Assembly: GCF_000150275.1 (NCBI RefSeq)
Contig: NW_002060948.1
Coordinates: 1,105,328 to 1,169,327, forward strand
From: Trichoplax adhaerens
Taxonomy: Eukaryota; Placozoa; Uniplacotomia; Trichoplacea; Trichoplacidae
Length of the DNA: 64,000 bases
Reading direction: 5' to 3'
Shown here: one piece after another, positions 40,207-54,897 of the stretch
How the letters are laid out: each line of letters begins with the position of its first letter
Position numbering within the stretch: the first letter of the stretch is position 1
Made by a program: the position numbers and the translations under genes
Notes under the pieces: generated by a model
The model's input: the letters and a program-made list of their open reading frames with translations, nothing else
The model's database searches: none
Told to the model about the DNA's origin: nothing

Positions 40207-43200
40207 CAAGCATATATTTATTTTATATTAAACTGTCACAAATCTCCTCTGCGACACTTGTACTATCGAGGCTAGCAACTACTAACCTACTTACTGTCAC
40301 CGACTATTCTTCAAACTAACTCTTGATGAATAGTACAGATTAAGACTAACTTTCTTAATCACAGTGAGAGACTATTTGATAGCGTTTAGAGTTACTTTAT
40401 TATTTATCAGCTCAGATCACTAACTAGATCAACTGTAAAAACTCTCTATGTGTTTGGGCCTGACCCTTTATATATCTTTTCAGTGTTTTATCCTTGTTAG
40501 CCGGTACTCATTTTATTCTCGTAGTAGATGACTACACTATGATAGAAATAAAACAGTGTAATAACATCATCATTACATGTAAGACTAGCTTTCCTAAATT
40601 TTATCTATTTTATAGGATATTAAGCTTGTAACGGATCATATGCTGTTTGAGGATATCATTCTATTACCCACAGATCTAAACTATTCATGTAGGTTTAACC
40701 GGAACAATATCACGACAATTGATGTTATACTAATAAATCAAAGATTAAACTAATCTGCTAATAACAAGCAGCCGTAATATAAGAGTGTTACTGTATCGTT
40801 AGTATTATAAAGTATAAATTTTATAATTTTGGACGTTAAAATGTACTTAAGTAAAAATAGGTCTTAAAATAGGACATTTATGTTTTTAGAAGATCCTTAT
40901 GTATTTGCTAATATACCGATACCGTACTGATATTAAAGTTAGTAAAATTATTATTAGAGTATTTTCATGTTATGATTATGATTACATGTTTAATGTTATA
41001 GTCGCTGAACGTTGTTCTAGACAAGAGCCTTAGAAAAAGTAGGATAACGTAGGAAAATCTGGTTACATATTTATTAGGGTGATGAATACTAAATTAAGAG
41101 ATAGAGATAGCAATAATAACATGTTTATGCATAGACGTTTCTATACAACCAGACTTTTCTATTAATATAAAGATGACTGTTGTAACGACTTTAGTTCAAA
41201 ACTTGATTTTGTGTCTTAAGTTTACTCATGTTCTTTTTGTCCCAACTAATGAGTTGTGACAAAGAGATAAGACTTTCACCTTATTTCAATATTATAAAAA
41301 ATACAATAAGCTTTGTTTCTTGCTTTATAATTATTAACAACAAGACAATCTACTTTAGCCTATACTGTCTTATGTACCTGTTTGTAAAATAACAGTTCTC
41401 GATTAATCACCCTACTGATATTCCAAGCATTAAATCAAACTGTTTAATAGTGTTCGCTTCCTATACAGCTCCATAATTACTAAAGGCATTATTCAGTAAA
41501 TGAATTAGAGGATCATAGGTGCTTTCACTATTTTACTTGATTATAGTATGAATTTTAAGCTTAACCACTATATAAGTTATATTAGAACCTTATATTATTA
41601 AAAATCGCGGTCCAATTCATATTTTATTCTTAGCATATGTTCCAAATAGTTAATCAAGTAAGTTGACTTACATTATGTCCTTAAACACTTGCGTTTAGAG
41701 TCTTTACTAGTAGAAATTAAGCCTAATTCTCAAATAATATCGGGGTATAATTCACTGTTCTCAGTAAAAACTAACGCAGTAATCTAGGTATTTAATGAAA
41801 CTAATATTATAGCTATCTGTTTTTAACAATAATTATAAAATGAAACATTATTACATTAATGTATGAGATGAGATAGATATTCCTTGAGTCTATCATGTAT
41901 CAGTGGATAATTAGCAAGAATATCCAAAAATTTCAATATTTCTGATCATATAGCTTCAAATTGTATATACATCAATAATTGACAGCAGTATTTAAATCAG
42001 CTGATTAAGTATCATTAATTTCCCGAGAATTGAAGTTAATCAAGTTTATGTATTACAATATTTTAAAATAGGCTTTCAACAAATAGACGTTGCAATTTTC
42101 TCAAACTGTCTAGGAATTGTATTACTGCTCTGACGCTTCAGATTAAAACAATTTGTACAATTTTTATTGAGGACTATCTTGCTACTCTATTATATGATTT
42201 ATGAATTCTATTGGATAATATTATGCATCAATAATAGGAAAACAATAGTTATCTAGCTTCAGAATCTCGATAATTGTAGTGAAGATTTCCTTAAAGTTTA
42301 CGATACGAAAAACAGCAATATCTCAGAATCCAATAACTTAAATCAATTATTTTTAGGCTACGTTTTGCTTAGCTTCTGCCGGTAGGGTGTATTCTACCGG
42401 ACAATATGAAGATTAAAATATAATTTTGGTAGCATTATAAAGTATAGTACCAAATCGAAACCAATTCCATAATTTTTTGCACATAGCAGCAAGTTTTTGT
42501 CATTTTACAATTTATTAAAGATTATCTTTATAATTAGCCACCTTTTCACAAATTAACAGAGAAAATTCTATCGAAAGCCTATAAAATTTAATGAAGTATC
42601 CCGGTTTAATCATTCAACTATCAGATCATTTCTCTTTCATATAGAAAGTGACCCAGACCATTCTCTTACTTCTAAAAAATTACTTCAATATGTATCAGTT
42701 ACAATTTGTTCTAAAATAGACTATAATTATACAGGAAACCAATCGATAACCTGGCAGATTTGTTATGACAATTTAGTGATAAAATTAAACAATAAAAATG
42801 ATTAATGAAGATAATTGCGATATATAAAAGTAAATGATTGCTACAACCAGATTTTTAATAGATCTTTCTCTTGAATATTTAATTCTACTAATAATGAATT
42901 ACGTGAACGGATATTGTCCACACAAGAATTCACAAACAAAGATAGAATGACAAGTAAAGTCTAATAATCAGCTGGTAAACGACAGATTAAATAGATGAAG
43001 TTATCTTTCCAGCTGCTACATCAGTGGATACTGTTAACTTTCTACGAAGTAAGTAATTAATAAGAAAGGAAAAGGGATCTAAATTTACGATAGATTATCC
43101 ATGATTGAATTTATTGGGCCATAATTTAACGATTACATTATTATTACAAAACTATGGTTGTTTGCTATAGTAATTTCCTACATGGTAATTATCTAATCGG

Positions 43201-46200
43201 AATGGCTGAGAATTTTTTTCATAGATTATCTCAGGTTTAATATGTTGTATCCTGATTTGATGACTATCTCATTAATACAAAACAGAGATTTAAGTGACTT
43301 TGAAATAGACCAAGTCATGAAGAGTTTGTGATTTAAGCCAATAGTATTAGCTTATCAACAATCATGCAATATTTTTGACTATGATTGGCATCGCATCTTG
43401 CACAGCTGTAAATTAATCTACTAACAAAGTAGGTGGAGCCAATATAATTGATAACATTATTTTAGAATAACGGTTTCTAAATGATGATAAAAGATAAAAG
43501 TTATTTACAATTATCCTCTCGTTGTAATACTCAGTTAGCTGTTGTTTTTCATCAATAACAAACTAAATTTTATATTATTAATGGACGAGAATATTGAGGA
43601 AGAAAAAAATACCTACCAATACAAAATTATATCAATATGCTCATACGTATTGATAAGATCGTCAATGATGTAGGTAATCTATAAAATAATAAGTAAACAT
43701 CTAGGACGACAGGTACGGGTCATAGATCAGCTCATGCAGGTTTATTGCAGTTACATATCTGCCATGAATCGATATATAATTTCGTTATTTTATCATTTCA
43801 CAAAATTTTGACAGCGACGCTAATATAATATTATAATTCAGCTTAATAGTTTCAAAAAATTTTAAAGTAACAGTATACAAAATTATCAAGAGGACATTTA
43901 CAAAGGCATCTAGTCAAGCGTATTTTATAATTACTTTTAAATAATGATACAGAATAACTTAGGACCTTAGTTCTTTATAAGTCATTAATGATTACAGCCT
44001 GTTACTTAACCGTGACGGAAATAGACATTAATTTTAAAATAGAAATTGTGTGGTAGATAGGCTAAACTCATTTTACCAAGTAACCGTAATAATGTGATTA
44101 ACAATCTAAATTGTTATTTATATATTATTCCCTTACAGTCCCGAGTAGGCTGTTATGCTTAATTCGATAAAATTAATAACATTTCTGGTATGCTCTATGA
44201 AATTAATGGTATGAATTCTATCTTATAATTTAGCACGGCATAATTATTTAATTTATTGAGTAAATTAAACTCTTTTTCTGCCTCAGCTGTGCAATTAGTT
44301 TATTACTTAATGGTCTTGTTTATTGTATACTATGACGTACTGCTAAGCTGTATCTAACTATATTTGCAAGCGATTGAAGAGTATTTTGATGTAGAGTTAA
44401 AATTTCAAGATGAGAAAGATTAGATAAAAAATTTCATATCACAATTTATTCACAATTCTGCCACAAAACGATTACATGTACAGCAGTGAATTTTTTCACA
44501 TAGCGCTTTGTAACATTTGTATTCTAATTATATCTAATTCATCGTATTTTTTATTATACATGTATACGAATTAAACAGAAGATTGAATATACAGACAATG
44601 TAAATCCTTAGGGAATTTGATTAATCAATTTACGGACAATTCAATTTAGAATACAATTTATTACCATAGTTGCAAGAATAACATAACGAATATTAGCTAT
44701 GATTGAGCAGTAATCGTAAGGAAAGATGCTAGCTTTCTACTGCAGAAAATGATTTAATATTGAGATAATGTCTTTTTTTAATTCACAACAGCAAACTTAG
44801 TTAGAGAAATTACTAAAGCTACGTTCTATTGATCAAAATGATCTTGGTTTATATAATTAGGCTATGGCATGAAAAAATGAAAGTTCATAAATGAAAGTAT
44901 ATTTACAAATTTAAGTAGTCATCTTGACTACGCTAGCTAGTACTACAATAGAGAAAGTTGTCGGCTAAATAATGGAAGATTACACTTTACCTACGCTAAT
45001 CGATTCTTCTAGTACTTGTAGGGCCGAGAGTTTAGTACTTAAGTTAAATTCTTAATTAAGTATAGAATTACTAATATGCACTACCGTAGGCTATAATACT
45101 TGCGTAGTTTAATGTGATTAGTTGCTCGTACCCCGGCAAAATATGGTAATTCAATGCACGTGCTTAGCGCGTGGAAGCGTGATAACGTTACTACCATTAC
45201 TAAATAGGTCATGCGCTAGGATTTACAAGCGTATGCAACGAGTAGATTGGAAGTTCTTCTTGTTCATAGTTTGTTGTAAACACAGCTACGGTTGGTTTTT
45301 TATTGTAATAAAGCTTAATTCAGGTATTTAATCCAGTTAGACTGATTTATTGTGGACCCTTAAGAATTGACTTACTACAGTACTATACAATTTAGGGTTC
45401 ATTTCTTAATAAAAAAGTGAATATAGCAAAGGTATATAAGAAATGGTAGGCACAAAGAGACTACTACAATATAATATGGTACTATAGTTAATTCCATACT
45501 TGAAATTCTTATTACAGGTGGACAATGATTTTGGCAGTTGCAACTTAATTTACTTCATAGAATTCGACTTAATCTATCAACTTCATTATAGTTGTTGTAC
45601 ATTTTGACGATATGGAGACTATTTTCATTGAAGGAGAATATCCTGATATTTTCATTGACTATTCCATCAAGTAAATTACGAAATTCTCTAAAATGTATAT
45701 CAGTTATGTGAACACTTGTTATTGTAAAATTTATAATCTATAAGTATAATCACATCATCTAGATCTGATTATGGGTACAGTCTGTACACATGTTTCCGGT
45801 TGTGAGGGAATGAGCAAAATCTAAATTAAAAAGACAAAAAATTTATTTTCAAAATGTACTAGTGGTCTAGTGGATCATCATAATCTATCCTGAGAATCCA
45901 TGATGCAAAGCTGTTTGCTGGGATGAGCCGTTATTCAGATATGAGGAACTTCCTATAACATTTTAAGATCGTACTGTTTCTGTTAAATTTTCCAAGGTAA
46001 CCATCCACTACGTTAATAACCATTAATTGAATCAATTGGTGCATCTTATGGCAATAGTTAATAATCGGGTTGCAAAGTTCATATTTATTTATTCTTTCTT
46101 ATCCATTTATTTCTATATTCTTACTAATTATTAGTGGGCATTTATACTTACGTATGATCTCATTTAATTGGAAAGAATATCATACTTTATCAAGAATAAC

Positions 46201-49200
46201 ATTCGATTCAAACATGATCATTTGCACAAGTAATCTCCACAGCAATATGAAAAATTATAAATATCTGTTCTATTATATACTACAGTTATTCTTGTCATAT
46301 AGTACATACGTTACTTATTAAAAAATTTTCTCTTCTTTTAATTTATAAGTGTAAATAAATCTGAGCTAAAACGCTTTGATTTTAAGATCAGATATAGTTA
46401 ATAATTTTCATCAGAACTGTTTAATTCTGATGAAAATATCAGTAGCAAGTTATTCCAAAATCAAGCATTATATCAAACAGTATGCAATGTAGTAGAACGT
46501 GAATTTAAATTTTTTGTTGACTTCAAATGCATGCTGTAGACTTTATATAATAAAATATAATTATTACTTATTTAAGGCTACTGATAGACATTTTAACTGT
46601 ATCTATAATGGAAGAGAAATACATATTAAGCCATTTTAATATTATAGTAAGCGGTACTGAAACAATGAATACAGCGAGCATTAATATCAAAAACGAAAGT
46701 CTTTATTCGTGGAAATGTCTTCTAATTAACAAAAATGAACACCTTCATTTCGAAATCAAATATCATTTATTGATATTTCAGCTATATATTGTTTTTCACT
46801 TAATAGCTACTGGTACTTGACAACAGATATTAATGATATTCCGTAAACAATACTGATATAATAGCGAATTGTTAAATAAAAATAACATATATCGTTATTA
46901 AAATGATAAAAAAAACTTCCAAAATTGAATGTTATCATTATCGTTCAAAAAATTTCGATATTTTGTCCTCAGCTCGAAATTATATTACTCTATATTTTTG
47001 ATATTTTCAGAATAACCATCATAAAATTATCTAGCTACTACTTAAAGATAGATATTAGATGTGCTAAAGTTAATTTAGAAACTGCTTTCAACTGCAGCTA
47101 AGCATAGATACGAGTTTTCTCTAGAATCAAAATTATAGACCTTATTATAGTAAACAGTGACTTGTTTATAAACTTTTAAACTTTGTTTATGAGTCTCTAC
47201 AAGAGTGTATCAGTTGAAAAAGGTATCACATATTCTTAATCCTGAATATATTTAACCTTAAATCTAAATTTTAAACCATTAGAGCATTTACATTAGAGCA
47301 GATTAATCTATAAGATTACAATCAGATCGTCGATCTCTTTTACAAATTGGGTAATTAACTGACTTACGCACACTAGCCCTAAAATAGGTAGTTTTACAAT
47401 TACAACTTTTACTAATAATCTTAAGCTTATGTGTTATCTGTAGTGAAGCAATGTAAGAAATCAAGATTTTAAACTTATGCAAAATTTTGATTCTACATCA
47501 CGCATCTAGTCTGTTTAGTATATCCTTGACACCGAATTAAATCGGCAAAGCAGCCGAGCAACGATTCACTAAATTTTATGTTATCAATAAATATCGCAGT
47601 GTGGGTACTATGACAGTATACTACCAACATAACCATTTAATATTATCATAACATTGGTTGTAGCTAATGTATAAATTGAAAAATTACAACTACTCGGTCA
47701 GCTATATTAAGTAATCGCATGGTCATTAATAGACTTATAATTCTCTACGACCCTAGTGACAGATGACATCATTAGTGTAATTAGTATAAACGAAAAAGAC
47801 TATATGCTTATTTTTTAACAATGCATGTCAATATAAGTTGTATGATACCATCATAGTGATGATAATTAACGGATAATTGTTATAAATAGTTTCTAGTTGA
47901 TCGGTTATGATCAATAAACATAGAATAACGATATTCTTCAACACCTTAATTGTAAACAATATGATTACATAAGACGACAGTTATTCTTAGTACATAAAAT
48001 TAAATATTCCATCTGTCGATTTAATTGTTAGCATTTTAAATAATAAGCATCCGTAGTTGTTACTATTATAAATGCACGTAAAATTTATGTGCTGAGCTAT
48101 AGCATATTCCAGAAAGAGGCCTTAGATCTCATATTCCACCACAACAAAAGTATTAGCGGTATTTTTAAGTGCAAATACAGCTAGCAGTAAGTACTTGCTA
48201 AACAGAATATGTAAAATTAAATTACAAGGAGTTATGCCAGTTAAAGTGCTTTAAGGAATGATTTATTTTACTTAAGTCATTGACTTCACCTTAAAAGCTT
48301 ATATGTAGTATCATACTAGATTTTAAATTATTTATGATGATTTAGAATTAACTGACGTTCATTTACTATAAGGGCTCTACCAAATATTCTGTTAAGTATA
48401 GATTGCGACGGAAATGTGAACAATTATATCAATCTCTGATGATTTATCGAAATAATGATCATTATAAATCAAATATTGACATACGAGTGATAAGGAGCCC
48501 ATCATATCAATTTAAATATTAAAACGAGAAAATATTGTCGCTGTTTATTCTTCAACATAACAATTATTTGCTTTCATAATCTTATAACCTTTAATTGATA
48601 TCATAATGTGAAAAACCTTGTCTTCGCTATAATTACAAGCTCTGATAGACAAGTATCAACGTAATCGGTGTAATAAGATTCATCCTTCTGAAGATTATTT
48701 GTATGACAATACTGCTGTACTTGGAGTGCATTTTATCGCTTGGCTGGGAGTAAAATGTATTTATAATCTTTGAAACTTGAATAGTAACCTTGGCTTTAAA
48801 TCTAGTCCTATCAGGATAGGTAGAAATATAGTATTAATCAATTCTATCAGGTTATTAACCAGTCTAATCGTAAATAATCAGTTCATTTATCTTATTAACT
48901 TTTTTTATGATTTTTGATATCATGTTCGATACCATTGAAACACATACATATATTTATAGTTTATAATATTATAGAGCGTAATATGAATAATCAGTTATCA
49001 TTGTTATATTTAATTAAAATAACATAAAATTGAGATACAAGATTAGGAAAACGCATACTACGAGTGCAACTTGACGGGATGTGCTAGACAACTATTATCG
49101 TAATACTCCAATCTGTATAGTACTGAATAATATTTAGTTCAAGAACTATGAAATGGAGAAATAGTTTCAAGTCTTTTGTCTTATACTGCTTCTCACATTG

Positions 49201-50079
49201 CAATATTGCCCATGATCTCACTATTTATGCACTAGTAGAATAAGAACAGCATTTGCAAGCCCTATTTGAAATTTTTATACGACTAAATGCAGCTGCAGCA
49301 GCTTTTAAAGGTAGTCCATGTTCACTTGATGCAAAGAAAAACTTAAACCATTGTTATCACGATGAAATATTAAGAACTTCACTACTCGTGAAAGGTATAC
49401 GAGTATATTATTAACAGCGAGGAGTAAAAGACTGATTAAGAATGATTTTATTAGCAAAAAATCTATCTATGTAAGCAATTACTGTATTCAAATGGTCATT
49501 ACTCTTATTTATTAATTAATATAGGACAGAATGACTCCATCACTGTACTAAAAACACCGAATACTTCATTAAACGTAGGAAAGTAATGGTTCGACTATTA
49601 TGGTGGAATATCCACAAGCTCATTCAATCCATGCAGGCGATGACTCAATGATCGTGACAGAAACGCATATTAGCTGATCGCCATTAATATTCAGATAGTA
49701 ATTCTGTCCGCCTTTATTGTCTCATGAAATGACAAAGTCTGGCAGGCTATCTATAATTTTAGACGTTCTTTTAACTGAAAATGTTAGGTGATATTTATGT
49801 TTATTTTCGTGTATTTTCTAAATAAGAATAGGTCAAATAATAAAGGATTCATGCAGATGTAGAATATTAAATAAATAATTATAATTGATAACTTAATAGC
49901 TTTATCAAAAGATCACAATTGTTATTATTGTCAAATTTGCCCATCAAAGAATAAATATGATATCCTTAGAATACCAAAATGGTTCTAATAAATATACTAG
50001 AAGATTATTTAGATAAATGGCATACTATTTTTGATTTATTAACATGAGAAAAAGGGGAGACAAAAGTATAAAGATGATA

Positions 50080-52120
50080 ATTAAGCAATATAGAAAAAAA
50101 ATTGTTAGACAGGATAGTCATTGAGGTTATACATCAATATTAACATTATAAAGACTTTGATACATAATTATAATTAGACTATCTGATGAAAGATTGCTAG
50201 ATATGATATAGGTACAGATATTTTACTTTAAAGACAGAAAGCATGATGCTATCTGGAGATGACAGATATGAACCGCCTACTGTAAAATCGAAATTAAAAT
50301 AAGATAACTATCCTACAATAGGAGGTCTTAACTAAGTAAAAATGAACTATCACTGCAGGTAAAGTACACATAGATATAAATACTCGTATTACCCTTCAAT
50401 AATACCATAAAGCAATCATGTAGTGGTATTTTAGAAGACGATTAGGCAGCCTGAAAGAAAATGTTATTTTAAAGTAGGTGTTAATGTTATATTATATGGT
50501 AGAGGCATGTCGCCCTCGTTCAATCTTCAAGAAAGGAAGAATACTGTATGATGATCAAACTACTTAGAGAAAAAATTATTTCTCAGAATGAATATCACAT
50601 GCATAGTAATACTTAGTTAAAAGCAAAAATGAAGCATTTAGAAATTTAATTATTTAGGAGTTTAATAGTTAGCCTACTGAAGAGAAGAATCTCTCAATAA
50701 AGCAGTTATTGACGTTTTATTTACGATAGTCATGCCTAAGATACTAAAAATATTATAATTAAACCATTTCTATAAAGAGATTGTTAAATGAGGTCGATAT
50801 TGATGTCATAATTATGATAGCAATATTAACATTTTAATGAACTTATGGCTGTTATAATTGAACATTGAATTGTCTAGAAAAAAGATGTTCGATGCAATAA
50901 GGCGGATATTGATGCATTAAATATAATAGGCTGTAATAGCCATACAAATGTTTTAAAAGTCTAAGAGCATCATTAAACTATTTAAAAGAAAAGTCGCTGG
51001 GTAGGATGACTCAAAATTGAATAATAACATTAGCTTATTTAAGACTGTAAGGACGTCATCGGTAGAACATGTACGGAATTATTCGATAAGATAGATCTTG
51101 TGATCACTGTTATCGAAGACAACAGTGATACTATTAAGACTGTAAGAACATTATAATTAGACTATTTAGAAGGAACATAGTTACATAAGATAAGCCTTGC
51201 AATTATTGCTTCGATAGTAACGTTTTTAAGGGCTGCAGAAATATTACAATTAGACCATTTAGAAGGAATATTGTTAAATAAAATAGATATTAATATATAA
51301 AGATTATGATTAACCAGTTTACAAGATAGCTAGATCACGATGGGTATTAGTTCAAGTTTATAGATTCTATCGTATAAATATCTAATAGAAGGATCAATTC
51401 ATATTATACGTGCGAATTTAACCAGACAACTAGAGTCCTATTCATGTTACTTAGCTATTTATTATTTTGCTACTCCATGTCATGATGTCAAGTCCATAAT
51501 AATTTCGATATTTTAAAGATTATAAACATATCAAAATTATAGGATTGATAGTTAACGTAAATAGGAACGTCATAACTATAATTGTAGTATTATCATTTTT
51601 TAAGGGGCGCAAGGATTCCAAATTGATAGTTATACCATTTCAAAGATTGTTAAACAAAGATATTGATAACGTAACCGGAATTATTATATTATTTTTAATA
51701 TTGAGATCATGATTAGAAGAAAACTATCTTTAAGATAGATTTTGGTATTATTATTACAACAACAGCTCTAATAGTTTTAAGACTGTAAGGATATTACAAT
51801 GAAATCAATCATGTAGAAGAAATGTCGTTAGATGAGTCATTTATATCATCATTACGATGACATCATTAACATCCTAACGGCTGTAAAGGGTATTATAAGC
51901 GTAACTAGATCATTTTGAGGAACTATTCTAGATTAATTAGTAATGGATATCAGAACTATAGTAGTGTAATGTTAACATTTTTAAGACTGTAAGGGATGTC
52001 ACAATCAGGAGAAAAGCTATTGAGTATAGTAAATAATAAGTATTATTAATATTTTAAAACTCTAAAGATATTACATGTAATCGAACTCTTTAGAAGATTA
52101 TTACATGAAGTAGCTACCGA
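50080..52120. repeat. Long degenerate tandem array, about 100-130 bp period
   Basis: A unit of the form ttttaagactgtaagaatat, tacaattagaccatttagaa, gaatattgttaaatgagata, then gatattgatat and a run of att/atg repeats many times. Clear cores lie near 51045, 51140, 51235, 51785 and 51975, with weaker ones from about 50100. At roughly 2 kb it is the longest array in the window. Confidence 0.8.
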
Positions 52121-52360
52121 TATATTCAAACTGTTCCTATTCTGGAAAAGAGAACTCATTTTATTTTTAAGCTTCGCAAACATGCATCAAAGCGACCGAC
52201 ATATTTGAATCATTCCCATCCTAGAACAGATACTAGATTTTTAGTTTTTTTTTAAGCTTAGCAAAGATGCTTCCAAATTGCCGACATATTTAAATCTTTC
52301 CTGTTCTGGAATAGATACTTGATTCTATTTTTTAAGCTTAGTAAACATATATCAAAACAT
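52115..52360. repeat. Tandem repeat, about 80-90 bp x 3
   Basis: Three copies begin near 52119, 52198 and 52287. They share gacatatttaaatcnttcc, ctattctggaatagatact, and tttttaagcttagcaaacat. The array abuts the preceding one but is a different sequence family. Confidence 0.85.
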
Positions 52361-54897
52361 GATAAAGTAAAGTGTTATTCTTCATCTACCTATAGAATTA
52401 AGAAAAATAACTTTGACATAGCTTAAAGGTGATTATTTCTGTCACCATAGCAAGTTTTTTATGACCGCTTTGACAAGCATCATGTCGCTCGTTAATCCTA
52501 GACGCCTCCTTCAATTTATTCATTGCTACCGTAGAACAAAATTTTAGGCTCTATTTTCAATCTTAATGGATAACAACTGTTATGATAGTTTGTTATAGCT
52601 ACTTTAGTGATCGAGTATTGGTCTACTGTATATTCTTCCTCCTTCTTCCATGAATGTATCTATTTTGAATATTAAAGAGTATAATTTAATGGATGGCTAA
52701 AACATTAATTTTTGTTATTGTTGGCCTGCTGATTAATAGAAGGCATTGATGACGCTTTAAAATATGTCTAATGCAGTGATAATTGTCTGGACAAGTTAAT
52801 CAACTCGATTATCAAAACATTGATCTATTTTATTTTTAGATGCAATCCACAAATAATAGCTTGGATTTGATGTATTTCTCCTTTCTATTATCGAGTTGAA
52901 AATAATCAATTTTTATTCTTTTTATTTTAACCTACAGGCGCAACGTCACGCTTGGATAGATTATCTATTCTGTGGCGGTTTTTACTTCTCTCTCTCTCTT
53001 CTTCGTTAAGGCAAGTATTATTTTCAACAATCTTTTTTAATTTAATGACATGATTATGATTGTATTATTATCTAGAAATTATTTTAAATTAAACTAGATT
53101 AATTTCACGTCTGTGACGGCACGTCTATTTTTTCAACCATCAATCAATCAGTCAATTAACTTTCTCTCTCCTTTCTGGACGAAGGAGATAAATTCTTGTT
53201 TCACACATTCATGTTAATGATAATCTATTTCAATAACGTGCAAGTCTTCTCACTACCTTTTGAATTTGCAAGCATATTAATAACCCCTATAGACTGTCGA
53301 TCATTTTGAATAAGAGAGAGGTGAACAATAGTCAACAATCAATCAAGAATAACAATTCAACAAGGTGAAGTTTGAACAAATATCGATAGCAAATCAATAT
53401 CTAAACTCCATTTTGATTGTCTCCATCCAAATCAATATTGTTCCGCAACAACTGTTTATAGATTATCCTAAAGTAGGTCAAGTTGAACAATAGCAATCGG
53501 TTTGTTATCAAAACAGCTGTTTTCTCCTGCTCACTATAACAAGACAAAAAATGCCACTGCACTAACGGTATAGTTAGCAATATAAAGACAATACCACACT
53601 CCATTAGTCATCAAGTCGGTTACATGTAAATTTATTAGTAGATTGGTTGTTATTATTTTCTGGTTGGACGATTGAACCAGTCTGCCGTTCAAGAAAGGAG
53701 AAAACTGTTGAGTCTACGTGATCAATCATCATCGATAAAAAGGTATTACGTGAATTTTCAATCTATCATTTATTTGGATAGATGATTGAATCCTTTGTCG
53801 CTTGCATATTATTCGTCATCGATTGCAATCGATTTATTCATCAATTCTTTTGGTTATCGCATCATTCTATGAGGTAGTAAATGAATTATTAATAGTACAG
53901 TGCAAAGCAAAAATCTTTGATCTATTCTGCTATCATTGGGATTTTATGACTAAAAATTAACGCTAAAAATTGATCCGTGCTCAATTAGTCCCGTTGGGAG
54001 ACCAATTGGATTAGTAATTGATCTAGCTTTATTACGCTAGAACTGTTCCTTCGCCATTAAATTATCAACAATTTGATCAAATTTTGAATACATCTATACT
54101 CTGAGCATTTCCACTTGAATGGTGAGATTACTGATACATTTATTGATCGATCTTTGATTTCTTCATTTTCTAACATTAAATGATCCATCTTGATTCAAGT
54201 ACAGCCTTGAACTAGTTGCCAATTATTTTATAATTTGAGTTGTAAATTTAATCAGCTAATTTATCCATTTCTCTAGTTGATATATTGATTGAATTATCTC
54301 ATTTTAAAAAAAAACACCGGTATAAATCTCTAATCGTGTACCCATTACAGTTTTGAAGAAAGAATCTAATCAAGTTTGGAAAATTCTATTTTGCTCTAGA
54401 TCGAGTCAATAGATCATCTCATTTTAAGAAAAGAAATTCCTTCTTGGCGTATTTGATGTTATGATTCATCTTAACCTAATAAAGATTCGGTAATATTGAA
54501 CTAATTCAAATACAGTCACTCGTTGTGAACAAATTATTTTAAGTCTCGTTCCATATCTCGCATCTTGCAGCTAGCGGTGATTCCTTTGACTTTATACGGC
54601 GATCTTATTTGAGTCTACAAGTATTAAAAGTTGAATTAAAGTGCCGGATTGAACAGGTAGAACAGTCAAGGAAGAAAGTTGTAACCATTTGCCTTTCCTA
54701 TTATACTATTTTTCTATATGTGTTAGCTTAACCTAAACATCCGCTAGAAAGAAAAGAGAAAGCCCATCATCAAAAGTCATTTCCAGCGAATCGAACTTTT
54801 TTATCCAGATTATCAACTGTCCGATCTATATCCATTCTTTTTTTGCCATTATTTTGAACTTAAATTATAGCATTCCACAAGAACTAGCCAATTAAAA

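Larger units (their letters stand above)
39710..54897. other. 15-kb gene-poor stretch between the two receptor genes
   Basis: No intact gene was found. It holds a TA microsatellite (40186-40206), two tandem arrays (about 50080-52120 and 52115-52360) and a CT-rich run near 52990. Coding-like segments occur near 45120-45260, 48650-48750 and 49250-49640 on the plus strand, partly broken by stops; see findings. The frames at 46070-46321, 46608-46820 and 53401-53604 are AT-biased and not called. Confidence 0.5.

Noticed and set aside
53401-53604. 67-codon minus-strand hydrophobic frame
   Set aside because: Composition is explained by AT-rich sequence; no splice partners or homology were recognised.
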